In this document: piece after piece, positions 34,783 to 43,330 of the stretch
Numbering within the stretch: position 1 is the first letter of the stretch
How the letters are laid out: each line of letters starts with the position of its first letter
Assembly (NCBI RefSeq): GCF_022788715.1
Contig: NZ_CP085167.1
Coordinates: 2,043,001-2,107,000, forward strand
Source: Sulfitobacter sp. DSM 110093
GTDB lineage: Bacteria > Pseudomonadota > Alphaproteobacteria > Rhodobacterales > Rhodobacteraceae
Reading direction: 5' to 3'
Length of the DNA stretch: 64,000 nucleotides
Notes under the pieces: generated by a model
The model's database searches: none
The model's input: the letters and a program-made list of their open reading frames with translations, nothing else
Told to the model about the DNA's origin: nothing
Made by a program: the position numbers and the translations under genes

Positions 34783-36231
34783 TCACGCTCTGTCGATCAC
34801 AAGGCACGCAGCTAGGCCATCTGACGTGTCCTCAAAGGACAGCGACCCGCCATGCAATTTCGCAATCGCTGCAACAATCGTAAGGCCAAGGCCATAGCCG
34901 TCGATCGTGGCCGTATTGGTCCCGCGCTGAAACGGGGCCATAAGAGCCGCCATATCCGCAGCAGAGCTTTCAGTGCCTTCGTCTTCAATGATGATCCTCG
35001 CCGTATGGGCGTCAGCTTCGAGCGCGACAATCGCACGACGACCGTATTTCAGCGCGTTCTCAATCAGGTTCGTCACAGCGCGTTCGAGTGAGACGGGCCG
35101 TCCGATCACGGTGACGTCCCGGTCGGCAGCAAACACGCTTTGCCCCTGTCGCGCGCTAAAGACCGAACGGGCGCTCTGCACGACAATGTCCGACCCTGCG
35201 CGGAAGGTCACATCTCTGCCCGTGTCCTGATAATCAGCGACGATGGAATCGATCAGTGAGCCCAGTGAAAGCTTGCGCGGCTTTTCGACGTTCATCTCGA
35301 CCCGCGTATAGGTCAGCACGCTTTCGATGATCCCCGTCATACTGTCGATATCGGCCTCAAGTTTCTGGCGCAGTTCGGCATCGGGAATAAGCGCGCTGCG
35401 CAGGCGCAGGCGTGTCGCGGGGGTGCCAAGGTCGTGGCTCACGCCCGAAAGAACGGCGGCGCGGCTCGACAATTGTTGGCGTTCATCTTCAAGAAAGCTG
35501 TTTACGGCCGAAACGATGTCCTGCAACTCCTGTGGGCCGGGCAGATCATAGCTCGCTGGGCCGCCGATGCGGCGGCGGCTGCGCAACTGCTCTGCAAATT
35601 GCGAAAACTCAGCCGAGAGGTTCAGCACCACGGTGAGGGTCACCCCCATCGCCAGCACGGCCAATAGGACGGCCCACATGCGATTATCAGCCGGGGCTGC
35701 GGCGCAGTTAAGCACCGAGGCGGCGTCGATCTCAAACCACGGCGCACTGCCCATCTGGGTCAGCACAACCGGATTAGAGCAATAGGACGCCACCAGACGA
35801 AAGACCTCTCCGGTCTTCTCCGCCGCGGTTTGATCCGCGCGATTGGGAATCTCGGCCAGCTTGTAGGTAAGATCGGGCGACAGGATCGCCATGGTCAGGG
35901 GCGCCCCGGTCTGACTGTTCGCGCTATCGGCAGAGATCAGGACAATAGTGACACGCGCTGCCAGAGGGGCGTGGGAAATCTGACGGAAGGCCCCGCGCGC
36001 GGCGCGGGCCTGATCCTCGGCGCTGAGGGGCCGGATTTGCACCTCCTCCGCCGGTACGGTGCCGTTTTGCACGGCGTAGTAAAGGTTGATCCCCGCGACA
36101 TAGGCACGCTCCTGATGTGCCCGCCAGCTTGCGTTAGAATGGCTCCATAGCCACATGGCAATCCCACCAGAAAGAAAAGCCGTGATGACAAGCAAGCTGC
36201 CAATCACCCGTAGGCTGCGGCGCTGGATCAC
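34783..36231 (-). CDS. Sensor histidine kinase (partner of the adjacent response regulator)
   Basis: A 482-residue inner-membrane kinase: helix 1 at about 9-29, a periplasmic sensor region of about 155 residues containing two cysteines (C151, C176) that might pair, helix 2 at about 184-204, a HAMP-like linker, the dimerisation/phosphoacceptor H-box LSGVSHDLGTPATRLRLR with H266, and a HATPase domain with NLIENALKYG, DEG and GYGLGLTIV. Its ATG overlaps the response-regulator stop by 4 bp. Position next to a glucose-type ABC importer recalls GtrS of Pseudomonas. Confidence 0.92.
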   Translation of the reverse strand: MIQRRSLRVIGSLLVITAFLSGGIAMWLWSHSNASWRAHQERAYVAGINLYYAVQNGTVPAEEVQIRPLSAEDQARAARGAFRQISHAPLAARVTIVLISADSANSQTGAPLTMAILSPDLTYKLAEIPNRADQTAAEKTGEVFRLVASYCSNPVVLTQMGSAPWFEIDAASVLNCAAAPADNRMWAVLLAVLAMGVTLTVVLNLSAEFSQFAEQLRSRRRIGGPASYDLPGPQELQDIVSAVNSFLEDERQQLSSRAAVLSGVSHDLGTPATRLRLRSALIPDAELRQKLEADIDSMTGIIESVLTYTRVEMNVEKPRKLSLGSLIDSIVADYQDTGRDVTFRAGSDIVVQSARSVFSARQGQSVFAADRDVTVIGRPVSLERAVTNLIENALKYGRRAIVALEADAHTARIIIEDEGTESSAADMAALMAPFQRGTNTATIDGYGLGLTIVAAIAKLHGGSLSFEDTSDGLAACLVIDRA

Positions 36232-36965
36232 CTGTCGTGTTCCATCACATCGACGGCAAAGACGTAGCCAAGCCCGCGTTCCGTTCTCAGGAATAAGGGG
36301 TGTTTCGGGTCCACTTCGATTTTAGCGCGCAGCCGCCCGACCAAAACATCAATCGCGCGCCCCAGCCCATCGCCCTGCGGTCCTGCCTCGCCTGTTACAT
36401 CAAGTGCTGCGGCGATCTCTTCACGGGTCAGGGGAATATGCGGATTTGCAAGAAGCACCCGCAAAAGCGCCGTCTCGCGCCGAGACAGCGAAACCTGCAC
36501 CCCACTGGGCGCGCGCGCCTCATTGTGCTTTGCATCATAAGTCCAGCCTGCGAATGTAAAAGTCTTGGTATTGCGACGGTGCACCAGCGAAGAGGACCGC
36601 CGCGTGCGGTGCAGCACGGCCTTCACCCGGGCAAGCAGCAGTTCGGGATTGAAGGGCTTGGCGATATAGTCATCGGCCCCCACCGCATAGCCTTCCATCC
36701 GCTGATGGTCCGCCGACAGGGCCGAGACCATGATGATTGGCACGTCTTGATCCTGCCGCAAGCGCCCACAGATATCGAGCCCGCTTTCATCCCCCAGCAT
36801 CACGTCGAGCAAGATTAGATCGACCCGCCCACCCTCAAGATGAGCCGCGACCTCTTCCTCCGTTGCGGCGGGCAATGCGATCGTCCCATGCTTGTGCAGA
36901 AATTGCGTCATCATTTGCCGCATCTCTACATCGTCATCGACCACCAAGATCCGCGGAATCGTCAC
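36228..36965 (-). CDS. OmpR/PhoB-type response regulator
   Basis: A 245-residue DNA-binding regulator. The receiver domain has the acidic pair in LVVDDDVEMR, phosphoacceptor D54 in LILLDVMLGDESG and the conserved Lys in DDYIAKPFNPELLLARV. A winged-helix domain follows (SRRETALLRVLLANPHIPLTREEI, RAIDVLVGRLRAKIEVDP, LRTERGLGYVF). The GTG at 36965 has a strong AGGAGGAG site; the longer frame to 37034 is not needed. First gene of the two-component operon, divergent from the sugar ABC operon 224 bp away, its most likely target. Confidence 0.94.
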   Translation of the reverse strand: MTIPRILVVDDDVEMRQMMTQFLHKHGTIALPAATEEEVAAHLEGGRVDLILLDVMLGDESGLDICGRLRQDQDVPIIMVSALSADHQRMEGYAVGADDYIAKPFNPELLLARVKAVLHRTRRSSSLVHRRNTKTFTFAGWTYDAKHNEARAPSGVQVSLSRRETALLRVLLANPHIPLTREEIAAALDVTGEAGPQGDGLGRAIDVLVGRLRAKIEVDPKHPLFLRTERGLGYVFAVDVMEHDR

Positions 36966-37189
36966 CCGCTCTCCTCCTCTACCCTCAGCGTGATACCACC
37001 GCCTTGTCCCCGTCTGAGCGCCATGATGCAACAAAATCCACGGCTAAGTAACAAGCTGTAACGTGCGCGCAGGATAATTGCATGTTGCGACCGGTTTGCT
37101 GTGCCCTGCGCATTGCAAGCTGTGTTTTTCCGCGACAATCTCCTGCTATCCGGTCTGGGAGGGCCGTCATTTCCACGGGAGGAAACATC

Positions 37190-38434
37190 ATGAATACCTA
37201 TGTAACCGGGGCGGTCTCTGCCCTGTCGATGATTGTCGCGACTTCGGCCCTCGCCGAGCCGACAGCCGAGGTGCTGCACTATTGGACATCTGGCGGCGAA
37301 GCGAAATCCGTCGCCGTCTTGCAAAAAGAATTCGCCGACAAAGGCGGCAGCTGGACCGATATGCCGGTGGCTGGCGGCGGCGGTGACGCGGCAATGACCG
37401 CTCTGCGCGCCCGAGTGCTGTCAGGCAACGCACCAACGGCCGTCCAACTTAAGGGCCCCGCCATTCAGGAATGGTACGAAGAAGGCGTTCTGGCCGATAT
37501 TTCTTCGGTCGCCGAGGCGAATGATTGGGAAACTGTACTGCCCGCCTCCATCGCTGGGCATATGAAATGCGAGGGCACATGGTGTGCTGCGCCGGTCAAC
37601 GTGCACCGGGTCGACTGGATTTGGGCGAATGCCGAGGTGCTGAACGCCAATGGCATCGAGATGCCCACCACATGGGATGAATTCAACGCCGCCGCCGACA
37701 AGCTGCAGGAGGCCGGGATCATCCCCCTCGCGCACGGTGGGCAAGCTTGGCAAGACGCCACGATTTTCGAGGCTGTCGCTCTGGGCATTCTTGGGCCGGA
37801 CGGCTACCACAAAGCCTTTGTTGAGCTCGACAACGAAACCCTCACGTCGGACGCGATGATCGCGGTGTTCGACCAGATGCGCACCCTGCGCGGCTATGTC
37901 GACAGCAACTTCTCTGGCCGCGACTGGAACCTTGCCACGTCCATGGTCATGAACGGAGAAGCCGCATTCCAGATCATGGGCGACTGGGCCAAGGGTGAAT
38001 TCATGGCTGCGGGCAAGGTGCCCGGCGAAGACTTCCTCTGTGCTTCTGCACCGGGCGAAGGTTTCCTTTATAACGTCGACAGCTTTGCAATGTTCGACGT
38101 GGACGGCGACGACAAAAAGGCTGGCCAAGAACTTCTGGCTGAATTGGTTGTCGGGCAGAACTTTCAAAAGGTGTTCAACCTCAACAAAGGGTCAATCCCT
38201 GCCCGCACCGATGTAGCGCTGGATGAATTCGACGATTGCGCCCGTCTGTCCGCCGATGACATGCAAGCCAGTTCCGACAGTGATGCACTGCTGCCAAGCT
38301 ATGCCCATGGCATGGCGCTGCGCGGCGCTCAGGCTGGTGCGATCACAGATGTCGTGACTGCGCATTTTAATTCGGACATGTCATCTGCCGATGCGGTTCA
38401 GATGCTTGCCGACGGTATCGCCAACAGCATGTAA
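37190..38434 (+). CDS. Sugar ABC transporter substrate-binding protein (glucose/mannose type)
   Basis: A 414-residue periplasmic binding protein with a signal peptide (cleavage after ATSALA). The mature start VLHYWTSGGEAKSVAVLQKEF and AGGGGDAAMTALRARVLSGNAPTAVQLKGPAIQEW closely recall GtsA, the glucose-binding protein of Pseudomonas; shown as landmarks only. Several Trp residues that stack on sugars are present (WTSGG, EWYEEG, DWIWANAE, GDWAKGEF). GGGAGGAAAC precedes the ATG. First gene of a four-gene operon, followed by a stem-loop. Confidence 0.92.
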   Translation: MNTYVTGAVSALSMIVATSALAEPTAEVLHYWTSGGEAKSVAVLQKEFADKGGSWTDMPVAGGGGDAAMTALRARVLSGNAPTAVQLKGPAIQEWYEEGVLADISSVAEANDWETVLPASIAGHMKCEGTWCAAPVNVHRVDWIWANAEVLNANGIEMPTTWDEFNAAADKLQEAGIIPLAHGGQAWQDATIFEAVALGILGPDGYHKAFVELDNETLTSDAMIAVFDQMRTLRGYVDSNFSGRDWNLATSMVMNGEAAFQIMGDWAKGEFMAAGKVPGEDFLCASAPGEGFLYNVDSFAMFDVDGDDKKAGQELLAELVVGQNFQKVFNLNKGSIPARTDVALDEFDDCARLSADDMQASSDSDALLPSYAHGMALRGAQAGAITDVVTAHFNSDMSSADAVQMLADGIANSM

Positions 38435-38442
38435 CGCCTGCT

Positions 38443-38470
38443 CCTGCCCCCGCGCATTTGTGGGGGCAGG
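38443..38470 (+). repeat. Intercistronic stem-loop after the sugar-binding-protein gene
   Basis: CCTGCCCCC (38443-38451) and GGGGGCAGG (38462-38470) form a 9-bp stem, extendable with two more pairs. It sits between the binding-protein and permease genes with no T-run, the usual place for a structure that protects the abundant binding-protein message from 3' decay or partly stops transcription. Confidence 0.75.
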
Positions 38471-38488
38471 CCAATTCGGGACATTCAC

Positions 38489-39361
38489 ATGATCAAGTGG
38501 CTTGAAGAAAACACCCCCAAACTGGTTCTGGCGCCCTCGTTCATCGCCGTTCTGATCTTCGTCTACGGCTTTATCGCTTGGACAGCTTGGGTATCGCTGA
38601 CGCGCTCGCGGCTTTTGCCGAAGTATGAGATCGAAGGTTTCATCCAGTACGAACGGCTCTTTGCCTCGCCGCGGTGGGAAACGGCCTTTGGCAATCTCTT
38701 TGTATTCGGGACGCTGTTCATCGTGATCGCGATGGTGCTGGGTCTCGCGCTGGCGATCCTGCTGGATCAGAACATCCGCACCGAAGGTGCGATCCGTACG
38801 ATTTACCTCTACCCCATGGCGCTGTCGATGATCGTGACCGGCACCGCGTGGAAATGGATCCTGAACCCCGGTTTGGGGTTGGAGGCCATGGTGCGCGGCT
38901 GGGGGTTCGAGAACTTTACCTTCGACTGGTTGGTTGACCCCGACAAGGCAATTTTCACCATCGTGCTTGCGGCGATCTGGCAAAGCTCTGGCTTCGTCAT
39001 GGCGCTATTTCTCGCCGGGCTGCGTTCGGTAGATGGGGAAATCATCAAGGCCGCTCAGGTCGATGGTATCCCGACATGGCGCGTTTATACCGCGATCATC
39101 ATCCCGGCGATGGCGCCGATCTTCCTGTCGGCCTTTATCGTGCTGTCGCACCTTGCAGTCAAAAGCTTTGATCTGGTCATCGCTCTGACCGGCGGCGGCC
39201 CGGGCTATGCCACTGATCTGCCCGCCACCTACATGTACGCCATGGCGTTTTCGCGCGGGGATATCGGGCAAGCGGCAAGCTCGGCCATGATTATGATGCT
39301 GGTCGTTTTCTCCATCGTCGTGCCTTATCTTTATTCTGAATTGAGGTCCAAAGATGGTTGA
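38489..39361 (+). CDS. Sugar ABC transporter permease 1 (MalF/UgpA type)
   Basis: A 290-residue permease with six predicted helices. The EAA loop is seen as EIIKAAQVDGIPTWRVYTAIIIPAMAP, which docks onto the ATPase. Residues 1-110 hold the family's N-terminal helices (LVLAPSFIAVLIFVYGFIAWTAWVS). It pairs with the next permease; they overlap by 8 bp. Confidence 0.94.
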   Translation: MIKWLEENTPKLVLAPSFIAVLIFVYGFIAWTAWVSLTRSRLLPKYEIEGFIQYERLFASPRWETAFGNLFVFGTLFIVIAMVLGLALAILLDQNIRTEGAIRTIYLYPMALSMIVTGTAWKWILNPGLGLEAMVRGWGFENFTFDWLVDPDKAIFTIVLAAIWQSSGFVMALFLAGLRSVDGEIIKAAQVDGIPTWRVYTAIIIPAMAPIFLSAFIVLSHLAVKSFDLVIALTGGGPGYATDLPATYMYAMAFSRGDIGQAASSAMIMMLVVFSIVVPYLYSELRSKDG

Positions 39362-40253
39362 TCTTTCCCTCGCGCAGACCCCGCATCAGGCTGAAGGCCG
39401 GACAGGCAGGCTGATCCTGCGGTGGATGCTGTATATCTTGCTGCTGCTTTTTGCGCTGTTCTATTTGCTACCGCTTTTTGTGATGTTGACCACCTCACTG
39501 AAAAGCCTTGAGGAAATCCGCACAGGCGATCTGATCGCCCTGCCCCGCGACGTGACCTTCGCTGCATGGCGCACGGCATGGTCAGAGGCCTGCACCGGTA
39601 TCCAATGCGAAGGGGTGCGGCCGTTTTTCTGGAACTCTGTCCTCATCGCCATTCCGGCAGTGGTGATTTCCACTCTGCTGGGCGCGATGAACGGCTATGT
39701 CGTGGCACAATGGAATTTTCGCGGCGCGAACCTGTTCTTCTCACTGATGCTCTTTGGCTGTTTCATCCCTTTTCAGGTGGTGCTTTTGCCGATGGCGCGG
39801 GTGCTGGGGCTGATAGGTATGGCAGGCACAATTCCGGGGCTGATCTTTGTCCATGTGATCTATGGGTTGGGTTTCACCACGCTGTTTTTCCGCAACTACT
39901 ATGTTTCGATCCCGTCAGAACTGACAAAGGCGGCCAAGGTGGATGGCGCAGGGTTTTTCCGCATCTTTTGGTCGATTTTCCTGCCGCTGTCGCTGCCGAT
40001 CATCGTGGTGACCGTGATCTGGCAATTCACCCAAATTTGGAACGACTTCCTCTTTGGCGTCTCCTTCAGTCAGGCTGGCACGCAGCCGGTGACCGTGGCG
40101 CTAAACAATATCGTCAATTCGACCACCGGCATCAAAGCCTACAACGTCGACATGGCCGCCGCGATCATCGCCGGACTGCCGACACTTCTCGTCTATGTGA
40201 TTGCCGGGAAATACTTTGTCCGCGGCCTGACCGCCGGTTCCGTGAAAGGATAA
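39354..40253 (+). CDS. Sugar ABC transporter permease 2 (MalG/UgpE type)
   Basis: A 299-residue permease with six helices. The N-terminal part has ALFYLLPLFVMLTTSLKSLEEI, a MalG-like opening, and the EAA loop reads ELTKAAKVDGAGFFRIFWSIFLPLSLP. It overlaps the upstream permease by 8 bp and is followed after 4 bp by the ATPase gene. Confidence 0.94.
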   Translation: MVDLSLAQTPHQAEGRTGRLILRWMLYILLLLFALFYLLPLFVMLTTSLKSLEEIRTGDLIALPRDVTFAAWRTAWSEACTGIQCEGVRPFFWNSVLIAIPAVVISTLLGAMNGYVVAQWNFRGANLFFSLMLFGCFIPFQVVLLPMARVLGLIGMAGTIPGLIFVHVIYGLGFTTLFFRNYYVSIPSELTKAAKVDGAGFFRIFWSIFLPLSLPIIVVTVIWQFTQIWNDFLFGVSFSQAGTQPVTVALNNIVNSTTGIKAYNVDMAAAIIAGLPTLLVYVIAGKYFVRGLTAGSVKG

Positions 40254-40257
40254 ATCA

Positions 40258-41355
40258 ATGGCCCCGATCCTCGAAATCAACAATCTCTTCAAAAGCTATG
40301 GCACGGTTGAGATCCTCAAGGACATCAACGTGGCGATTGAACAGGGGGATTTTCTTGTGCTGGTCGGCCCTTCGGGCTGTGGCAAGTCGACCCTGCTCAA
40401 CTGTATTGCTGGGCTGGAGCCGATCAGCGGCGGCGAGGTCCGCATTGGTGGGCGTGACATGACCAGCGTCAGTCCCAAAGACCGCGACATCGCGATGGTG
40501 TTCCAATCCTACGCGCTTTACCCGACGATGACCGTCGCAAAAAACATCACTTTCGGCATGAAGGTGCGCGGCGTTGATCAGGTCACGCAGGCCGAAAAGC
40601 TCGCGCATGTGGCGCAGCAATTGCAGATCGAACCACTGCTTAACCGTAAACCCGGCCATCTCTCGGGTGGCCAGCGCCAGCGCGTTGCCATGGGCCGTGC
40701 TTTGGTGCGCGACCCCAAGCTGTTCCTCTTTGATGAGCCGCTTTCCAACCTCGATGCCAAGCTGCGCGTCGAGATGCGGACCGAGATCAAATCCCTACAC
40801 CAGCGGCTTGGTGCGTCGATGGTCTATGTGACGCACGACCAGATCGAAGCGATGACGCTGGCCACCAAAATCGTCGTTATGAAGGGCGGTGTCATTCAGC
40901 AGATCGGCACGCCTGCAGAGATCTACAACCACCCGGCGAACCTATTCGTCGCAGATTTCATGGGCAGCCCGGCGATGAACCTGATCCCGGCAAAGGCACG
41001 GTCCGGTAGCGCCGGAACAACAATCGAAATCGCGCGCAAATCCGGGGGGTCGATGGTTTTGACCGACCGCAAGAACCTCAGCCTGCCAGAGGACGTGATT
41101 ATCGGTGTCCGCCCCGAAAACATCGCCGATGCTAACGCGCATTCCGGCCCGGATTCGCAAGAGGCCGATTGCGTCATCGACATCGTAGAGCCTGCGGGCG
41201 CAGACACCTATGCGGTCATGGAGTTGGGCGGCAAACATGTCACCGCGCGGCTGCACGCAGAAACCACCGCTGCGCCGGGCATGAAGCAGCGATTGGCCTT
41301 TGATCTGGGTAAAGTCTCGTATTTTGCGCCCGATACGGGGCTGCGTCTGAACTAA
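40258..41355 (+). CDS. Sugar ABC transporter ATP-binding protein (MsmK/UgpC/GtsD type)
   Basis: A 365-residue ATPase of the carbohydrate importer class. Walker A GPSGCGKST is at 37-45, the Q-loop VFQSYALYPTMTV near 81, the signature LSGGQRQR at 135-142, Walker B LFLFDEP at about 155-161 and the switch His in YVTHDQIEAMTL. The C-terminal regulatory OB-fold (ViGVRPENI) is present. Last gene of the operon; a hairpin precedes the convergent DeoR gene. Confidence 0.95.
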   Translation: MAPILEINNLFKSYGTVEILKDINVAIEQGDFLVLVGPSGCGKSTLLNCIAGLEPISGGEVRIGGRDMTSVSPKDRDIAMVFQSYALYPTMTVAKNITFGMKVRGVDQVTQAEKLAHVAQQLQIEPLLNRKPGHLSGGQRQRVAMGRALVRDPKLFLFDEPLSNLDAKLRVEMRTEIKSLHQRLGASMVYVTHDQIEAMTLATKIVVMKGGVIQQIGTPAEIYNHPANLFVADFMGSPAMNLIPAKARSGSAGTTIEIARKSGGSMVLTDRKNLSLPEDVIIGVRPENIADANAHSGPDSQEADCVIDIVEPAGADTYAVMELGGKHVTARLHAETTAAPGMKQRLAFDLGKVSYFAPDTGLRLN

Positions 41356-41377
41356 GGCTTTTCGGTTTAGCGGCCCT

Positions 41378-41406
41378 GCCCCGTTCCGCTTTCAATCGGA
41401 CGGGGC
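41378..41406. terminator. Hairpin between convergent sugar operon and deoR-type gene
   Basis: GCCCCGTTCCG (41378-41388) pairs with CGGACGGGGC (41397-41406), with one bulged T. It lies between the stops of two convergent genes, so it may end transcription from one or both sides; flanking T-runs are weak. Confidence 0.5.
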
Positions 41407-41426
41407 GAAACCGCCCACTAACCCAG

Positions 41427-42197
41427 TCATACGCGAATGACTTCGCAGCCGTGCCGCGCACAGCTTTCCATAACCGGCGGCGAAAACCTCGCGCCTGTCA
41501 CCACGATATCAACGTCCCAGAGATGGCCCATCTGAAATGCCAAATCTAATCGGTTCTTGGTGCCGTCCATCACTAGAATGCTCTTTTTGCCGCAGCTTGC
41601 GATGGCCTTGCGTGCGCTCATTTCGTCAGCGTTATAGTCCATCACCATGCCCTCTTCGGACAGGCCCCCGCAGCTAAAAACCGCGTAATCGACGCGGTAC
41701 TTTGCAAAGAATTCAAGCGCAGGCGTGCCGATCATATCCAGATCGCGCATTCTTACGGTTCCGCCTGCCAGTTCAACGGCAACGCCGGGGGCTTGTTGCA
41801 GGGCGCAGACGGCGTGGATGCTATTGGATGCGACGAAAAGGTCATTATGCGAGGCCAGAAACCGGGCGCAGGTTTCCACTGTTGTGCCGGTCCCCAACGC
41901 CACCCGTGCGCCATCTGGAATTAGGCTTTTGACCGCCAAAGCGATGCGCTGCTTTTCCTGTCGCGCGATGCTTTCGCGTGGCAGATAGCCTATGTTCTCA
42001 CTTTGCTGCCGCAGCCGCGCATTGCCATTGCGACGCTGGACAAGCCCCGCTTCATCAAGATCGCGCAGGTCGGCTCGTATGGTTTGCACCGAAACGGCAA
42101 GCTCGGACGAAAGCTCGATCGCCGATAGAGTCTCGTTCTTAGATAGGAGCGCGATAATCTCATCTCTTCGCTGGGTTACTTCCCATCGCACGGTCAT
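41427..42197 (-). CDS. DeoR/GlpR-family transcriptional regulator
   Basis: A 256-residue repressor-type protein. The N-terminal winged helix (QRRDEIIALLSKNETLSAIELSSELAVSVQTIRADLRDLDEAGLVQRRNGNA, described here as residues 9-60) is the DeoR helix-turn-helix with the usual SxxTIRxDLxxLE core. The C-terminal DeoRC sensor domain has ALGTGTTVETCARFL, the phosphosugar-binding-type loop, and LVMDGTKNRLDLAFQMG. Members usually sense phosphorylated sugars or polyols. Divergent from the importer/hydrolase operon that begins 164 bp away, which it most likely controls. Confidence 0.93.
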   Translation of the reverse strand: MTVRWEVTQRRDEIIALLSKNETLSAIELSSELAVSVQTIRADLRDLDEAGLVQRRNGNARLRQQSENIGYLPRESIARQEKQRIALAVKSLIPDGARVALGTGTTVETCARFLASHNDLFVASNSIHAVCALQQAPGVAVELAGGTVRMRDLDMIGTPALEFFAKYRVDYAVFSCGGLSEEGMVMDYNADEMSARKAIASCGKKSILVMDGTKNRLDLAFQMGHLWDVDIVVTGARFSPPVMESCARHGCEVIRV

Positions 42198-42215
42198 TTC
42201 CTTTGAAAAATTCTT

Positions 42216-42343
42216 AAACTTTTCGGAAGGTTAGGAAAAGTTTTTGAATCTCGCAATATAAATAAAAGTTTCAACTAACTGTTACAAAACTGCCAAACTT
42301 CTCAGAGATAAGGCTCATGTGAACTGCTTTCGTTCGAAAGTTA
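42216..42343. promoter_or_regulatory. AT-rich control region with repeated GAAAAGTTT-like sites (candidate DeoR operators)
   Basis: Within the 164-bp divergent gap the motif GAAAAGTTT or close variants appears at 42216-42224 (reverse), 42235-42243, 42263-42271 (TAAAAGTTT), 42295-42303 (reverse, GAGAAGTTT) and 42335-42343 (CGAAAGTTA). The last is part of the perfect inverted repeat CTTTCG-TT-CGAAAG (42327-42340), just ahead of the AGGAG of the first operon gene. DeoR-family proteins commonly bind several such repeats; binding here is inferred. Confidence 0.6.
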
Positions 42344-42361
42344 AAACCCCAGGAGCACCCC

Positions 42362-43330
42362 ATGAAGTCCTTCGTCACATCCACCGCTTTCGCGCTTTTG
42401 GCCAGCACGGCCATGGCCGATACGATCACTCTTTATACCTCGCAGCCCAATGCCGATGCGCAGCGGACCGTTGATGCCTTTATGGCTGCCAACCCCGGCA
42501 CCGAAGTTGATTGGGTCCGCGACGGTACAACCAAATTGATGGCCCGCCTGCGTGCCGAGATTGAGGCAGGCAACCCGCAGCCCGATGTCCTGCTGATCGC
42601 CGATACGGTGACGCTGGAAGGCATGGCACAGGAAGGTCTTTTGACCGCCTACCAATCGCCCGAAGCCGGTGACTATGACGCGGCGTTGTATTCTGCCGAA
42701 GGCCATTACCATTCGACCAAATTGATCACCACCGGGGTCGTCTACAACACTGGTGCCGAGACCGCGCCGACCTCTTGGAAAGATCTCTCGGACGCTTCCA
42801 TCAAAGGGCAAATCGCAATGCCGTCACCGCTTTACTCCGGTGCCGCGCTGATCCACCTTGCCACGCTGACTGGCGATGAGACTTTGGGCTGGGAGTATTA
42901 CGAGAACCTCGCCGCGAATGAGGCCCGCGCTCAGGGCGGCAACGGCGGCACTTTCAAAGCCGTGGCTTCGGGTGAAAAGCCATACGGCATGGTCGTCGAC
43001 TTCCTCGCGATCCGCAACAAGGCCGATGGCTCCCCGGTTGATTTCGTCTTCCCTGAAGAAGGTGTTTCCTATGTGACCGAGCCTGTGGCGATCATGTCTT
43101 CCGCCAAGAACGTCGAAGGCGCAGAGAAATTCGTCGACTTTCTGCTCAGCACTGAAGGCCAAGAATTGGTTCTGGACATGGGTTATATTCCTGCTCGTGA
43201 CGGTATGGGCGTCCCCGAAGGGTTCCCCGCCCGCGAAGACATCAAGCTTATGGCCTTTGACCCTGCCGATGCCCTTGCAAATGCCGAAGCCAACAAAGCC
43301 AAATTCGCAGAGCTTTTCGGCGCTGAATGA
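42362..43330 (+). CDS. ABC transporter substrate-binding protein, ferric/phosphonate class
   Basis: A 322-residue periplasmic protein; signal peptide MKSFVTSTAFALLASTAMA is cleaved before DTITLYTS. It belongs to the class containing ferric-ion, thiamine, 2-aminoethylphosphonate and phosphoglycerate binders (ITLYTSQPNADAQ, PDVLLIADTVTLEGMAQEGLL, FVFPEEGVSYVTEPVAI). The tandem tyrosines that hold iron in FbpA are absent; the region reads YGMVVDFLAIRNKA, more like organophosphonate/organophosphate binders. Downstream hydrolases suggest a phosphorylated substrate. AGGAG precedes the ATG; the stop overlaps the permease ATG. Confidence 0.88.
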   Translation: MKSFVTSTAFALLASTAMADTITLYTSQPNADAQRTVDAFMAANPGTEVDWVRDGTTKLMARLRAEIEAGNPQPDVLLIADTVTLEGMAQEGLLTAYQSPEAGDYDAALYSAEGHYHSTKLITTGVVYNTGAETAPTSWKDLSDASIKGQIAMPSPLYSGAALIHLATLTGDETLGWEYYENLAANEARAQGGNGGTFKAVASGEKPYGMVVDFLAIRNKADGSPVDFVFPEEGVSYVTEPVAIMSSAKNVEGAEKFVDFLLSTEGQELVLDMGYIPARDGMGVPEGFPAREDIKLMAFDPADALANAEANKAKFAELFGAE

